Source: Clostridia bacterium (GTDB lineage Bacteria > Bacillota > Clostridia > Oscillospirales > CAG-272). From it: a stretch of DNA of 31,810 nucleotides. Location of the stretch: the NCBI GenBank assembly GCA_017612655.1, contig JAGAFM010000067.1:1-31810 (forward strand). The letters are read 5' to 3'. A program made the position numbers and the translations under genes. This document shows, in pieces, positions 8,778 through 16,982 of the stretch; position 1 is the first letter of the stretch, and every line of letters starts with the position of its first letter. Below the pieces are notes generated by a model. It was not told where the DNA came from, ran no database searches, and saw only the letters and a program-made list of their open reading frames with translations.

Positions 8778-9929
8778 TTATCGGTAATCGGGACGTGTCG
8801 CAAGGATGTCCCGGTACATTCGGTAGAAGGATTCATACCGATCCTCGTCCAGCGCGTCTCGGATTTTTTGCATGAGATCGTTATAGAAGAACAGGTTGTG
8901 CAGAACGCCGAGGCGCATCCCGAGAATCTCCTTTGCCTTGAACAGGTGACGGATGTAGGCGCGGCTGTAGTTCCGGCAGGCAGGGCATCCGCACGTTTCG
9001 TCAATCGGGCGCGCATCGCGCTCAAATTTGTTGTTGAGAATGTTCATCGTTCCGTGCCAGGTGAAAAGATACCCGTGGCGTGCATTTCTGGAAGGCATGA
9101 CGCAGTCGAAGAAATCAACGCCCCGGTAGACGCCCTCCACAATGTTCAGAGGAGTCCCGACACCCATCAGATACCGGGGTTTTCCTCGGGGCATGACCGG
9201 ATTCAACTCTTCCAGAATTTCATACATGACCTCGGTCGGCTCGCCGACAGCGAGTCCTCCGATCGCGTAACCGGGAAGATCCAGCTGGGCAATTTCTTCC
9301 ATGTGTGCTCTTCGGAGATCCGGATAAGTCCCGCCCTGATTGATTCCGAAGAGGATCTGATCCGGGTTCACCGTTCCGGGGAGTTCATTCAGACGATCCA
9401 GTTCCGTTTTGCACCGGTAGAGCCAGCGGGTTGTCCTTCCTATGGAGTTTCTCACATAGGGATAGGGACTGGGATTGGGAACGCATTCATCGAACGCCAT
9501 GGCAATGGTAGAACCCAGGGCCGATTGGATCCGCATGCTTTCCTCTGGCCCCATAAAGATGTGCTTTCCGTCGATGTGGGACTGGAAATGAACGCCTTCT
9601 TCCGAGATCTTTCTGAGCTTCGCGAGCGAAAAGACCTGAAAACCTCCGCTGTCCGTCAGAACCGGACGGTCCCAGTGAAAGAACCGTCGGATCCCCCCGA
9701 GGGATCGGATAACGTCTTCTCCCGGACGAACGTGAAGATGGTAGGTGTTGGACAGTTCCACCTGGCAACCGACATCGAGAAGGTCGAGGGTGGAGATGCC
9801 GCCTTTGATAGCTGCGGAAGTTCCGACATTCATGAAAACGGGGGTTTCAATGGTGCCGTGCACCGTATGAAAACGTCCTCTTCTGGCATTTCCCTCGGTT
9901 TTGATCAGTTCGAAAAAGGGTTGGAACAT
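8778..9929 (-). CDS. tgt: Queuine tRNA-ribosyltransferase (tRNA-guanine transglycosylase)
   Basis: Exchanges guanine 34 of GUN-anticodon tRNAs for the queuosine precursor preQ1. The product is 383 aa from the chosen start. It contains VLTDSGGFQVFSL, the nucleophile segment FDCVMPSRNARHG, and the zinc site CGCPACRNYSRAYIRHL with a downstream histidine. The ATG at 9929 (MFQPFFELIKTEG) matches the usual family N-terminus and has AAAGG 9 nt upstream. An in-frame ATG at 9956 overlaps the mutL stop as ATGA and would add nine residues; coupling makes that start possible too. It is 27 bp before nagA. No queC, queD, queE or queF gene is visible in the window. Confidence 0.96.
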   Translation of the reverse strand: MFQPFFELIKTEGNARRGRFHTVHGTIETPVFMNVGTSAAIKGGISTLDLLDVGCQVELSNTYHLHVRPGEDVIRSLGGIRRFFHWDRPVLTDSGGFQVFSLAKLRKISEEGVHFQSHIDGKHIFMGPEESMRIQSALGSTIAMAFDECVPNPSPYPYVRNSIGRTTRWLYRCKTELDRLNELPGTVNPDQILFGINQGGTYPDLRRAHMEEIAQLDLPGYAIGGLAVGEPTEVMYEILEELNPVMPRGKPRYLMGVGTPLNIVEGVYRGVDFFDCVMPSRNARHGYLFTWHGTMNILNNKFERDARPIDETCGCPACRNYSRAYIRHLFKAKEILGMRLGVLHNLFFYNDLMQKIRDALDEDRYESFYRMYRDILATRPDYR

Positions 9930-9952
9930 CTGTGTATGCCTTTCGTTATGGA

Positions 9953-11926
9953 TCATGTTCTTCCGAATTGACGTTCCAGAAGACTCTTCGTGGCGGTAAA
10001 GCAGACCGGACGCCCGTGGGGGCAGTACCGGATTGCGGGATCGGACAGAACACGGTCGCAGATCCAGCGGAGATTGTCTTCGGAATCGTTTCGTCCGGCT
10101 TTGACGGCCGCCTTGCAGGATGCCTGAAACAGTGCGCGCTCAAACCGGATTTCCCGCGTCAGTCTTGCGTTCCCGGTGTTGTCGGACAGTCCGCTGCATG
10201 CCTCGAGAAACGCGTCCGTTGCGGAGTCGGGCTCCAAAAACGAGGGAATCTGTTCCAGAGAGAGCACGTTTGCCTGTATGGAGAAGGAGTAGCCTGCTTC
10301 TTCCAGCTCGTGCCTGAAATCCTGAACGGTCGAGAGTTCCTCGGGGGTCAGCGTGATTTCCACGGGGATCAGAAGAAGCTGCGGGGGCTGCTCTTCCTGT
10401 TTCGAGGCTTTTTTGAACTCCTCAAAGAGAATGCGCTCGTGCGCCGCGTGTTTATCGATCAGGTATACCGTGTCGGCGCTCTCCGCAATCAGATAGCACT
10501 GGAACAGTTCTCCGACATAACGGTAGGAAGCAACTTCTTCCGAAGCGGGAGAAATCTCTTTCGGGGGCTGAGCGGGCGAAGGCGAGGGAGGCGTCGGCAT
10601 TTCGGAGGAAGTCTCCCCGGAACCTTTGCGGTTCTCCGGCCCGTGAGAGGCCGGAAGGGAAGCGTCTTCGAAGAGATCTTCCTTTACAACCGTTTCGGAA
10701 AGGACGGGCTTTGGGGGTTCCGCTCTGCGGGAAACAGGGGGCGGAGCGGAAACGGTCTGCTGCGATTCCAGAAGTCCGGCGGTTTGAAGAAGCGACGCTT
10801 CCGACAGAGTCCGGTAAGAATCCTTTCTGGGGACCGCCGGCTCACCGCCCCTGCCTTCTTTGCCCGGAGAAAGTGCGCGCACGGTTTCCAGCTGGTCGAT
10901 CCGGGCTTTCTGGGCCAGATTGAATTCCGGCCTGGTCAAACGGGTTTCCAGAAGGCCGCGAACGGCATAGTAAACCGCGTCAAACACCTTCCGCTCATCC
11001 GAAAACTTGACTTCCAGCTTGGCGGGGTGCACATTGACATCCACCGCGGCCGGGTTGATTTTGAGATAGAGAACCGCGCAGGGAAACTTCTCCGCGGGGA
11101 TAAAGGTGGAAAAAGCCTGCTCGAGCGCAGCGGAGATTGTTTTCGAGCGGATCGAGCGTCCGTTCAGAAAGAAGAACTGGTAATTCCGGTTTCCCCTGAC
11201 GCATTCCGGCGTGCCGATGAAACCGTTGACGGAGATCCCGTCAAATCCTCCGTGAATTTCCGCGGTTTTTCTGGAGAATTCTCTTCCCAGGACCGCGTAG
11301 ACCGCGCTTTCCCTCTTGCCGTCGCCGTTGGTGAGAAAACGGAGTTCTCCGTCACAAAGGAACCGGAAAGAGATATCCGGATGCGAGAGGGCGATCTTTT
11401 CAACCACGGAAGCGGTCAAACCGGTTTCCGCTCCATCCCGCTTCAGAAACTTCAGCCTGGCGGGCGTGTTGTAAAACAGTTCCTCCACAATGATCGTGGT
11501 GCCGTCCGGACACCCTGCCTCTTCGAGTGACCGGATCACTCCGCCGTGGGCTGTCAGGGAGGTCCCGGTCGGATCTTCCTTCCGCTTGGTCAGAATCCGG
11601 ACCTTCGATACGGCTGAAATCGCGGCGAGCGCTTCTCCTCGGAACCCGAGAGTCTCAATGCAGCCGAGATCCTCTTCGCCTTTGATTTTGCTGGTCGCGT
11701 GGCGCTTCAGTGCGACGGGGACGTCGTCTTTCGCAATTCCGCATCCGTTGTCCGTAACACGGATAAAAGAAACTCCGCCCCTTTTGATTTCCGCGGTAAT
11801 GGCGGTCGCGCCGGAGTCGATGGCGTTCTCCAGCAGCTCCTTGACGGCGGAGGCGGGACGGTCAACGACCTCGCCTGCCGCGATCAGATCGGCAGTATGC
11901 GCATCCAGAATATGAATGGTTCCCAT
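9953..11926 (-). CDS. mutL: DNA mismatch repair protein MutL (endonuclease type)
   Basis: GHKL ATPase that links MutS recognition to strand incision. The N-terminal ATPase shows IAAGEVVDRPASAVKELLENAIDSGAT, DNGCGI and GFRGEAL. A Pro/Ser/Glu-rich linker covers about residues 340-465. The C-terminal dimerisation domain keeps the endonuclease metal motif as DKHAAHERILFE (usual form DQHAxxExxxxE, with Q replaced by K) and the CPHGRP motif near the end. It is therefore the nicking type found in bacteria without MutH. The 657 aa length is normal. It lies 21 bp after mutS. The ribosome binding site is weak, suggesting coupling. Its stop overlaps a possible tgt start. Confidence 0.97.
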   Translation of the reverse strand: MGTIHILDAHTADLIAAGEVVDRPASAVKELLENAIDSGATAITAEIKRGGVSFIRVTDNGCGIAKDDVPVALKRHATSKIKGEEDLGCIETLGFRGEALAAISAVSKVRILTKRKEDPTGTSLTAHGGVIRSLEEAGCPDGTTIIVEELFYNTPARLKFLKRDGAETGLTASVVEKIALSHPDISFRFLCDGELRFLTNGDGKRESAVYAVLGREFSRKTAEIHGGFDGISVNGFIGTPECVRGNRNYQFFFLNGRSIRSKTISAALEQAFSTFIPAEKFPCAVLYLKINPAAVDVNVHPAKLEVKFSDERKVFDAVYYAVRGLLETRLTRPEFNLAQKARIDQLETVRALSPGKEGRGGEPAVPRKDSYRTLSEASLLQTAGLLESQQTVSAPPPVSRRAEPPKPVLSETVVKEDLFEDASLPASHGPENRKGSGETSSEMPTPPSPSPAQPPKEISPASEEVASYRYVGELFQCYLIAESADTVYLIDKHAAHERILFEEFKKASKQEEQPPQLLLIPVEITLTPEELSTVQDFRHELEEAGYSFSIQANVLSLEQIPSFLEPDSATDAFLEACSGLSDNTGNARLTREIRFERALFQASCKAAVKAGRNDSEDNLRWICDRVLSDPAIRYCPHGRPVCFTATKSLLERQFGRT

Positions 11927-11947
11927 ACGTTTTTCGCAAATCCTATC

Positions 11948-14557
11948 TTATTCGACGATTTTCTTGAGTTCGGACAGAAAAGTCAGTGCCGAGATGGGGG
12001 TCATGGTATTGATGTCGAGTTCGGTCAGCCTCCGGCGGATCTCGCTGCTCTCAAACGATTCGGAAGCGGCGTCGATATCCAGTGAGAACTGATCCTCGTC
12101 GATCGGGGTGATTTTCTTCTTCTGCCTGACGTCGACCGCTTTCCCTTCATTCAGGAGGGAAAGGATTTTTTTCGCCCGCTGGATGACTTCGCTCGGGATT
12201 CCCGCCAGTTTTGCCACTTCCACGCCGTAGCTTTCATCGGTCGGCCCCGGAATGATTTTCCGGAGGAAGATGATATCGTCTCCCCGCTTTTTCGCCGCAA
12301 TGTGATAATTGATCACGCCGCCGGTCTGAGATTCGATTTCCGTGAGTTCGTGGTAGTGGGTTGCGAACATGGTCTTTGCCCCGACCTTCGGACTGAGCGT
12401 ATACTCCAGGACGGCTCGCGCGATGGCCATTCCGTCATAGGTGGAGGTCCCGCGGCCGATTTCGTCGAAGACAATCAGACTTTTGGCGGTTGCGTGTTTC
12501 AGAATGGACGCCACCTCCGTCATCTCCAGCATGAAGGTGGACTGACCGGAAGCCAGATCGTCCGAGGCACCGACCCGGGTGAACACCCGGTCGAGGACGC
12601 CGATCCGTGCGTCCTTCGCGGGGACGAACGATCCGATCTGCGCCATGATGCAGATCAGGGCTACCTGCCTCATATAGGTGGATTTTCCGGCCATGTTCGG
12701 TCCGGTGATCAGCATCATTCTCCTGGTGTCACAGTCCAGGCTGGTGTCGTTCGGAACGAAGAACGAGTCTCCGGAAAACCGCTCCACGACAGGGTGCCTT
12801 CCGTCTCTGATTTCGATCCGGTCCCCTTCGTCGATGTCCGGACAGGTGTATCCGTTCCGGACCGCGACTTCGGCCAGGGAGAGGTAGGTGTCCAACTGTG
12901 CGAGACAGACTGCGGTTTTCTGAATTCTCGCCACGTTCTCGGCCAGAACGCCCCTCAGCTGCTGGAACAGATCATACTCGAGCGCGTATAGCTTGTCCTT
13001 CGCCCCCAGTATGGAGGATTCCATATTCTTGAGTTCCTCGGTGATATACCGTTCCGCGCCCGTCAGAGTCTGCTTCCGGATCCAGCGGTCCGGCACCAGA
13101 TTCAGGTAGGAGTTTGTCACCTCGAGGTAGTATCCGAACACCTTGTTGTAGCCGATTTTGAGTTTGGGAATGCCTGTGGCGTCCCGCTCTTTCTGCTCGA
13201 TTTCCTCTTTCCAGGAGTGACCGTCGTTCAGAATCGAGCGGAGACGGTCGACGTCTTCATGAAATCCGTCGCGGATAAAACCGCCTTCCCGGGAGGAAAA
13301 GGGCGGGTCCTCGCAGATGGTCCGGTCAATCTGTTCCCTTAAATCCGTCAGCTCATCCAGATCCGCGTACAGAGCGCTGAGCGCGGGCGAACCGAACCCT
13401 TTCAGGAACGCACGGAGGGACGGCAGGACAGAGAGTGTGTTGCAGATGGCGCGCACGTCCTTCGGACCGGCCGTGTTGTATACGACCCGGGTAATCAGTC
13501 GCTCCAGATCCAGAACGTCCCGGAGAAGAAGCGCCATTTCTTCCCGCTCTCTCAGGGAGCCGTACAGGTCCCTGACTGCGCCCTGACGGAACAGGATTGC
13601 CTTGGGGTCGATCAGGGGCTGTTCGATCCATTTCCGCAGCATTCTCGCGCCCATTGCGGTTTTTGTCCGGTCCAGGACCCAGAGAAGGGTCCCTTTCTTT
13701 TCTTTGCTGCGCATAGTTTCGCACAGTTCGAGATTTCTGCGGGTGCTGACGTCGATTTCCATATAGCGTCCGCCCCGGTAGACATGCAGTTTCCGCAGAG
13801 AGGAAAGATCGGTCTTCTGCGTTTCCTCCAGATACGAGAGGAGGGCTCCGACGGAAGAAATCAGCCTGGCTTCGCCGGAGGCCGACTGCCCGGACTCCGG
13901 AAAATGGGAACGGAACAGAGGATGAGAAACCGATTCGTCAAACCGGAAGGAATTCTCTTCCGAGATCATGCAGTTCAGACGGTCGGTCAGGAGGACGGAA
14001 ACGGAGGAAAGGTCTTCCTTCGGACAGCTGAGGATGCATTCTTTGGGACGGTATGCCCCGATTTCATTGCACAGATATGCCTCGGAATCCGCCCCCTCCG
14101 CTTCCGTGGCATAGATGGTGCCGGTGCTGATGTCAGCAAACGCGCATCCGATCCCGCCGTCGTCGCGGCAGACGGCACAGAGGTAGTTGTTGGCGGTTTC
14201 GTCCAGCATGGAGGATTCGATCAGCGTTCCGGGGGTAATGATCCGCGTCACTTCTCTTCGGACCAGACCCTTGGCTGTGGCGGGATCCTCCATCTGTTCG
14301 CAGATGGCGACCGTATATCCTCGCTCCACGAGTTTCGCGATGTACCCTTCGCAGGAATGGAAGGGGATCCCGCACATCGGAGCCCGCTCTTCCAGACCGC
14401 AGTCTTTTCCCGTGAGAACGAGATCCAGCTCTTTCGAGACTGTTTTCGCGTCCTCGTAGAACATCTCGTAAAAATCTCCGAGGCGGAAGAAGAGAATATT
14501 GGATGGATACTGCTGCTTCAGCTCCAGATACTGCTGCATGAATGGGGTTACGGCCAT
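11948..14557 (-). CDS. mutS: DNA mismatch repair protein MutS
   Basis: Mismatch-recognition ATPase, 869 aa, normal for MutS1. The mismatch-binding Phe-X-Glu motif is in FFRLGDFYEMF near residue 38. Connector, lever and clamp domains follow. The ATPase near the C-terminus has Walker A GPNMAGKST, the segment VFDEIGRGTSTYDG and FATHYHELTE. A short C-terminal tail (SEIRRRLTELDINTMTPISALTFLSEL) resembles the oligomerisation and clamp-interaction end of other MutS1 proteins. It starts 49 bp after the YlbF-family gene, with GGAG close to the ATG. mutS and mutL adjacent on one strand is the common Firmicute arrangement. Confidence 0.98.
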   Translation of the reverse strand: MAVTPFMQQYLELKQQYPSNILFFRLGDFYEMFYEDAKTVSKELDLVLTGKDCGLEERAPMCGIPFHSCEGYIAKLVERGYTVAICEQMEDPATAKGLVRREVTRIITPGTLIESSMLDETANNYLCAVCRDDGGIGCAFADISTGTIYATEAEGADSEAYLCNEIGAYRPKECILSCPKEDLSSVSVLLTDRLNCMISEENSFRFDESVSHPLFRSHFPESGQSASGEARLISSVGALLSYLEETQKTDLSSLRKLHVYRGGRYMEIDVSTRRNLELCETMRSKEKKGTLLWVLDRTKTAMGARMLRKWIEQPLIDPKAILFRQGAVRDLYGSLREREEMALLLRDVLDLERLITRVVYNTAGPKDVRAICNTLSVLPSLRAFLKGFGSPALSALYADLDELTDLREQIDRTICEDPPFSSREGGFIRDGFHEDVDRLRSILNDGHSWKEEIEQKERDATGIPKLKIGYNKVFGYYLEVTNSYLNLVPDRWIRKQTLTGAERYITEELKNMESSILGAKDKLYALEYDLFQQLRGVLAENVARIQKTAVCLAQLDTYLSLAEVAVRNGYTCPDIDEGDRIEIRDGRHPVVERFSGDSFFVPNDTSLDCDTRRMMLITGPNMAGKSTYMRQVALICIMAQIGSFVPAKDARIGVLDRVFTRVGASDDLASGQSTFMLEMTEVASILKHATAKSLIVFDEIGRGTSTYDGMAIARAVLEYTLSPKVGAKTMFATHYHELTEIESQTGGVINYHIAAKKRGDDIIFLRKIIPGPTDESYGVEVAKLAGIPSEVIQRAKKILSLLNEGKAVDVRQKKKITPIDEDQFSLDIDAASESFESSEIRRRLTELDINTMTPISALTFLSELKKIVE

Positions 14558-14606
14558 TGCTCCGGCTCACCGCCCTTCGAAATGGATTTGCGGGGAAGAG
14601 GCCCGA

Positions 14607-15005
14607 TCAGCGGCATCCGCCGCAGGTTTCACAGTTGTGTGTACAGGAGGAGGGCCGCTCTCCCGTGATTCGAAACTGAATCTGATTGTTGACGAGATTC
14701 ATCAGTTCATTGACCGCTTCCTGCGCGGCCTGATACTCGATCATGACCGGCAGTCCGGAGATTTCCTGATAAAGGGAATTGACCCTTTCCTCGATTGCCC
14801 GGATGACCTCATAGTCCTTTTCCGGCTTTTTGTATTCCTCTGTCATCGCGGCGGTCTGAACCTGGTATTCCGTGATTTTGGCTTTCAGTTCCTCATCGGA
14901 CTGGTAAGCCTGCTGCGCTGCGGACAGGCGGGCGATCTCTTCGGTGCCTTTGATGGCGTCTCCGAGGAGGGTGGCGTATTCCAGAATTGTTTCTTTGGGG
15001 TCCAT
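14607..15005 (-). CDS. YlbF/YmcA-family protein with C-terminal four-cysteine tail
   Basis: A 132-residue, mostly helical protein. Segments such as AIKGTEEIARLSAAQQAYQSDEELKAKI match the YlbF/YmcA (DUF964) family. In B. subtilis, YlbF, YmcA and YaaT form a complex that influences RNase Y-dependent mRNA processing, sporulation and competence, and carries Fe-S clusters. The last 12 residues, CTHNCETCGGCR, place cysteines at 121, 125, 128 and 131 (C-x3-C-x2-C-x2-C), which suggests a metal or Fe-S site. AAGGA is 8 nt before the ATG. It is 39 bp after miaB and 49 bp before mutS. Assignment to YlbF rather than YmcA is not certain, so no symbol is given. Confidence 0.85.
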   Translation of the reverse strand: MDPKETILEYATLLGDAIKGTEEIARLSAAQQAYQSDEELKAKITEYQVQTAAMTEEYKKPEKDYEVIRAIEERVNSLYQEISGLPVMIEYQAAQEAVNELMNLVNNQIQFRITGERPSSCTHNCETCGGCR

Positions 15006-15044
15006 GATTGGAATCCTTTCCGTCCCTCAGATCCGGGACAGTGT

Positions 15045-16514
15045 TTATTCGGAAACCGGCTCTCCGATCAGGTTGTGAGGGCAGGCTTTTGTGATGCGGA
15101 CCGGGAGGATGCGTCCGGTCGGATCTTCCCCCTCGCCTGCGCGGAAGTGGACGAGTTTGCCTCCTTCCGTCCTCCCGGTATAGGTCGTGGAATCTGTTTT
15201 GCTGATTCCCTCGACAAGCACCGGAAAAACGCTGCCGACCAGATCCTGATTGCGGGAAAGAGAGATCTCTTCCTGCAGATCAAGCAGGCGTTTCATCCGT
15301 TCCCGCTTGACGGATTCGGAAACCTGTCCGTCCATTTCCGCGGCGGGCGTCCCCTGACGGGGAGAGAAAAGAAACGAGAAGACGGAATCAAACCGGACTT
15401 CACGCATGAGAGAAAGGGTACACTCGAAATCCTCCTCGGTTTCGGTCGGAAACCCTACGATGAGATCGGTGCTCAGCACGATGTCGGGAATTCTCTTGCG
15501 CAGTTTTCCAACGGTTTCCAGATAGGATCCGGATGTATAGTGACGGTTCATCGCGGCAAGGATCCGGTCGCTTCCGGACTGGACCGGAAGGTGCAGATGA
15601 TGCGCGATTTTCCGCTGGGAAGCCATGACGTCAAACAGCCGTTCCGAGGCGTCCTTCGGATGGCTTGTCATAAAGTGGAGAAGGAAATCTCCCGGGACGG
15701 AGCAGATCTGCTCCAGCAGGGCGGGAAAGTCCGTCGGTTCGGGCAGATCTCTGCCGTAGGAGTTGACATTCTGACCGAGGAGGGTGATTTCCCGATATCC
15801 CTGCCCGGCCAGAGAGCGGATTTCGGCAAGGATTGCCTCCGGCGTTCTGCTTCTCTCTCTGCCCCGGACGAAGGGGACGATGCAGTAGGTGCAGAAGTTG
15901 TTGCATCCGTACATGATGCTGACGTAGGCGCTGTGTGGTGAGGAGCGCCTGACGGGGATGCCCTCCGCCAGATTCCCCGGGGAACCCGCGTCGGAGAGAA
16001 AGATCCGCTTTCCGTCGCAGAGATGACGGTACAGAATCTCAGGAAACCGGTAGAGAAAAGTGGTACCGAAGGCGATTCCGACATACGGGCAGCTGCGCCT
16101 GAATTTTTCCAGATTTTTCTCCTGCGAGACCATGCATCCGCAGACGGCAATGACGAGGGAGGGTTTCCTGTCCTTGAGATGCTTATACTGGCCCGTGATG
16201 GAGAGAGCCCTTTTCTCCGCATGCTCCCGGACTGCGCAGGTGTTGACCACAATCAGATCGGCCTGCTCGGGCTCCTCGGTCAGCCGGTATCCCATCGCTT
16301 CCGCCATCCCTGCCAGTTTCTCGCTGTCGGACTCGTTCTGCTGACAGCCGAACGTCTGAAGATAGCAGAAAACCGGCCGGTTTGTTTCGGCCTCTTTCGC
16401 GCGGACCAGTTCCGCAACGCAACGTGCATACCGCTCCTGCTCCTCCCGCTCGTCCGAACGGATCAGGCGGGGTGTGCAGGGGAGGCCGGGATCCTGTTTT
16501 TGTAATTGATTCAT
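15045..16514 (-). CDS. miaB: tRNA-2-methylthio-N6-dimethylallyladenosine synthase MiaB
   Basis: Radical SAM methylthiotransferase that converts i6A37 to ms2i6A37 in tRNAs. It shows the N-terminal UPF0004 domain cysteines (YLQTFGCQQNESDSEKL, NTCAVREHAEKR, VCGCMVSQE), the radical SAM motif CNNFCTYC followed by VPFVRGRERSR, and a C-terminal TRAM domain (TYTGRTEGGKLVHF). The NTCAVRE and VRGRERSR variants fit MiaB rather than MtaB or RimO. I chose the ATG at 16514 (489 aa). The frame is open to an ATG at 16628, but that start lacks a ribosome binding site and coincides with the predicted transcription start. Before 16514, AGAAGG lies 12 nt away, a weak site. It is the first gene of a minus-strand series of eight. 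Confidence 0.94.
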   Translation of the reverse strand: MNQLQKQDPGLPCTPRLIRSDEREEQERYARCVAELVRAKEAETNRPVFCYLQTFGCQQNESDSEKLAGMAEAMGYRLTEEPEQADLIVVNTCAVREHAEKRALSITGQYKHLKDRKPSLVIAVCGCMVSQEKNLEKFRRSCPYVGIAFGTTFLYRFPEILYRHLCDGKRIFLSDAGSPGNLAEGIPVRRSSPHSAYVSIMYGCNNFCTYCIVPFVRGRERSRTPEAILAEIRSLAGQGYREITLLGQNVNSYGRDLPEPTDFPALLEQICSVPGDFLLHFMTSHPKDASERLFDVMASQRKIAHHLHLPVQSGSDRILAAMNRHYTSGSYLETVGKLRKRIPDIVLSTDLIVGFPTETEEDFECTLSLMREVRFDSVFSFLFSPRQGTPAAEMDGQVSESVKRERMKRLLDLQEEISLSRNQDLVGSVFPVLVEGISKTDSTTYTGRTEGGKLVHFRAGEGEDPTGRILPVRITKACPHNLIGEPVSE

Positions 16515-16634
16515 GGCTGAACGGTACCTTCTGACTGAAAAGGGATAGCTCCGGACCGGGTACGGTTCCGTGTATCCGGTGGGGGAGTCGGACGATCTGA
16601 AAGGGTTCTCCCTGAAAGAGAAACTCATCCATTT

Positions 16635-16664
16635 ATTTTATCACTTTTCAGAGAAAAATGACAG
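16635..16664 (-). promoter_or_regulatory. Possible promoter for the miaB-ylbF-mutS-mutL series
   Basis: On the minus strand, -35 CTGTCA (16659-16664), an 18-bp spacer and -10 TAAAAT (16635-16640). The predicted start is near 16628, leaving a leader of about 110 nt before the ATG at 16514. The -35 matches 4 of 6 and the -10 5 of 6 consensus bases. It is the best candidate I find for this strand in the divergent region. Confidence 0.45.
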
Positions 16665-16710
16665 AAGAAGAAATCTGAATTTACATTTTATTCATATTTT
16701 TCGGGGAGAT

Positions 16711-16730
16711 CGAAAAGGGGAGTATTCCCC
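16711..16730 (-). other. Short hairpin with T-run in the divergent region
   Basis: GGGGA-GTAT-TCCCC forms a perfect 5-bp stem at 16717-16730. On the minus strand it is followed by TTTTCG, so it looks like a small terminator upstream of the miaB promoter. It could stop minus-strand transcription arising near the hrcA promoter. The stem is short, so this is weak. Confidence 0.3.
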
Positions 16731-16848
16731 AACAGTGACTGGTCAAAAACCGATCCTGGATAGGGGCAGGCGACACGACTGAAAAAGAACGGTTGACGGC
16801 GAGTCTGGCACGTTTACAGTTTATTCACACAAAAAACATACTTTCGCG

Positions 16849-16877
16849 TTGAATTCAAGGGTGCGGAGCGGTAAACT
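16849..16877 (+). promoter_or_regulatory. Sigma-A-type promoter of the hrcA-grpE-dnaK operon
   Basis: -35 TTGAAT (16849-16854), a 17-bp spacer and -10 TAAACT (16872-16877). The expected transcription start near 16884 puts the CIRCE operator at the very 5' end of the mRNA, which is the classical arrangement. A second, weaker candidate lies upstream: TTGACG (16793-16798), a 16-bp spacer and TACAGT (16815-16820). Confidence 0.7.
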
Positions 16878-16886
16878 ATAGGCAAA

Positions 16887-16913
16887 TTAGCAGTCTTGCC
16901 TTTTGAGTGCTAA
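16887..16913 (+). promoter_or_regulatory. CIRCE operator (HrcA binding site)
   Basis: TTAGCAGTC, nine bases, GAGTGCTAA. The consensus is TTAGCACTC-N9-GAGTGCTAA, so there is one mismatch, in the left arm (C to G at its seventh base). It lies immediately after the -10 element. HrcA should bind it and repress hrcA-grpE-dnaK until misfolded protein titrates the chaperonin that keeps HrcA active. No second CIRCE was found before dnaK or dnaJ. Confidence 0.95.
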
Positions 16914-16920
16914 CATAAGA

Positions 16921-16939
16921 CTCTCCCGAACAGGGAGAG
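16921..16939 (+). other. 5' leader hairpin after CIRCE
   Basis: CTCTCCC-GAACA-GGGAGAG is a perfect 7-bp stem with a 5-nt loop, seven bases after CIRCE and four before the AAGGAGG sequence. No T-run follows, so it is not a terminator. In the mRNA it could protect the 5' end or influence ribosome access. Confidence 0.6.
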
Positions 16940-16942
16940 AAC

Positions 16943-16982
16943 GAAGGAGGGAAGAGTCGGGTCGCTCCGCTCGACGTCGGAT
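16943..16982 (+). promoter_or_regulatory. hrcA leader: strong Shine-Dalgarno remote from its start, with intervening hairpin
   Basis: AAGGAGG lies at 16944-16950 but the hrcA ATG is at 16983, a gap of 32 nt. No in-frame ATG, GTG or TTG lies between. Bases 16954-16959 (GAGTCG) can pair with 16972-16978 (CGACGTC) with one bulged G. If this folds, the unpaired distance from the Shine-Dalgarno to the ATG drops to about 7 nt. The stem is only 6 bp and a competing fold exists. Confidence 0.45.

Noticed and set aside
9932..11530. 532-codon plus-strand ORF opposite mutL
   Set aside because: Shadow of mutL: the MutL motifs are in the minus frame, and the antisense product is Arg/Gly-rich without recognisable domains.
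14499..15941. 480-codon plus-strand ORF crossing mutS, the YlbF-family gene and miaB
   Set aside because: It crosses three genes antisense, including their intergenic gaps, and has no motif or placed ribosome binding site.
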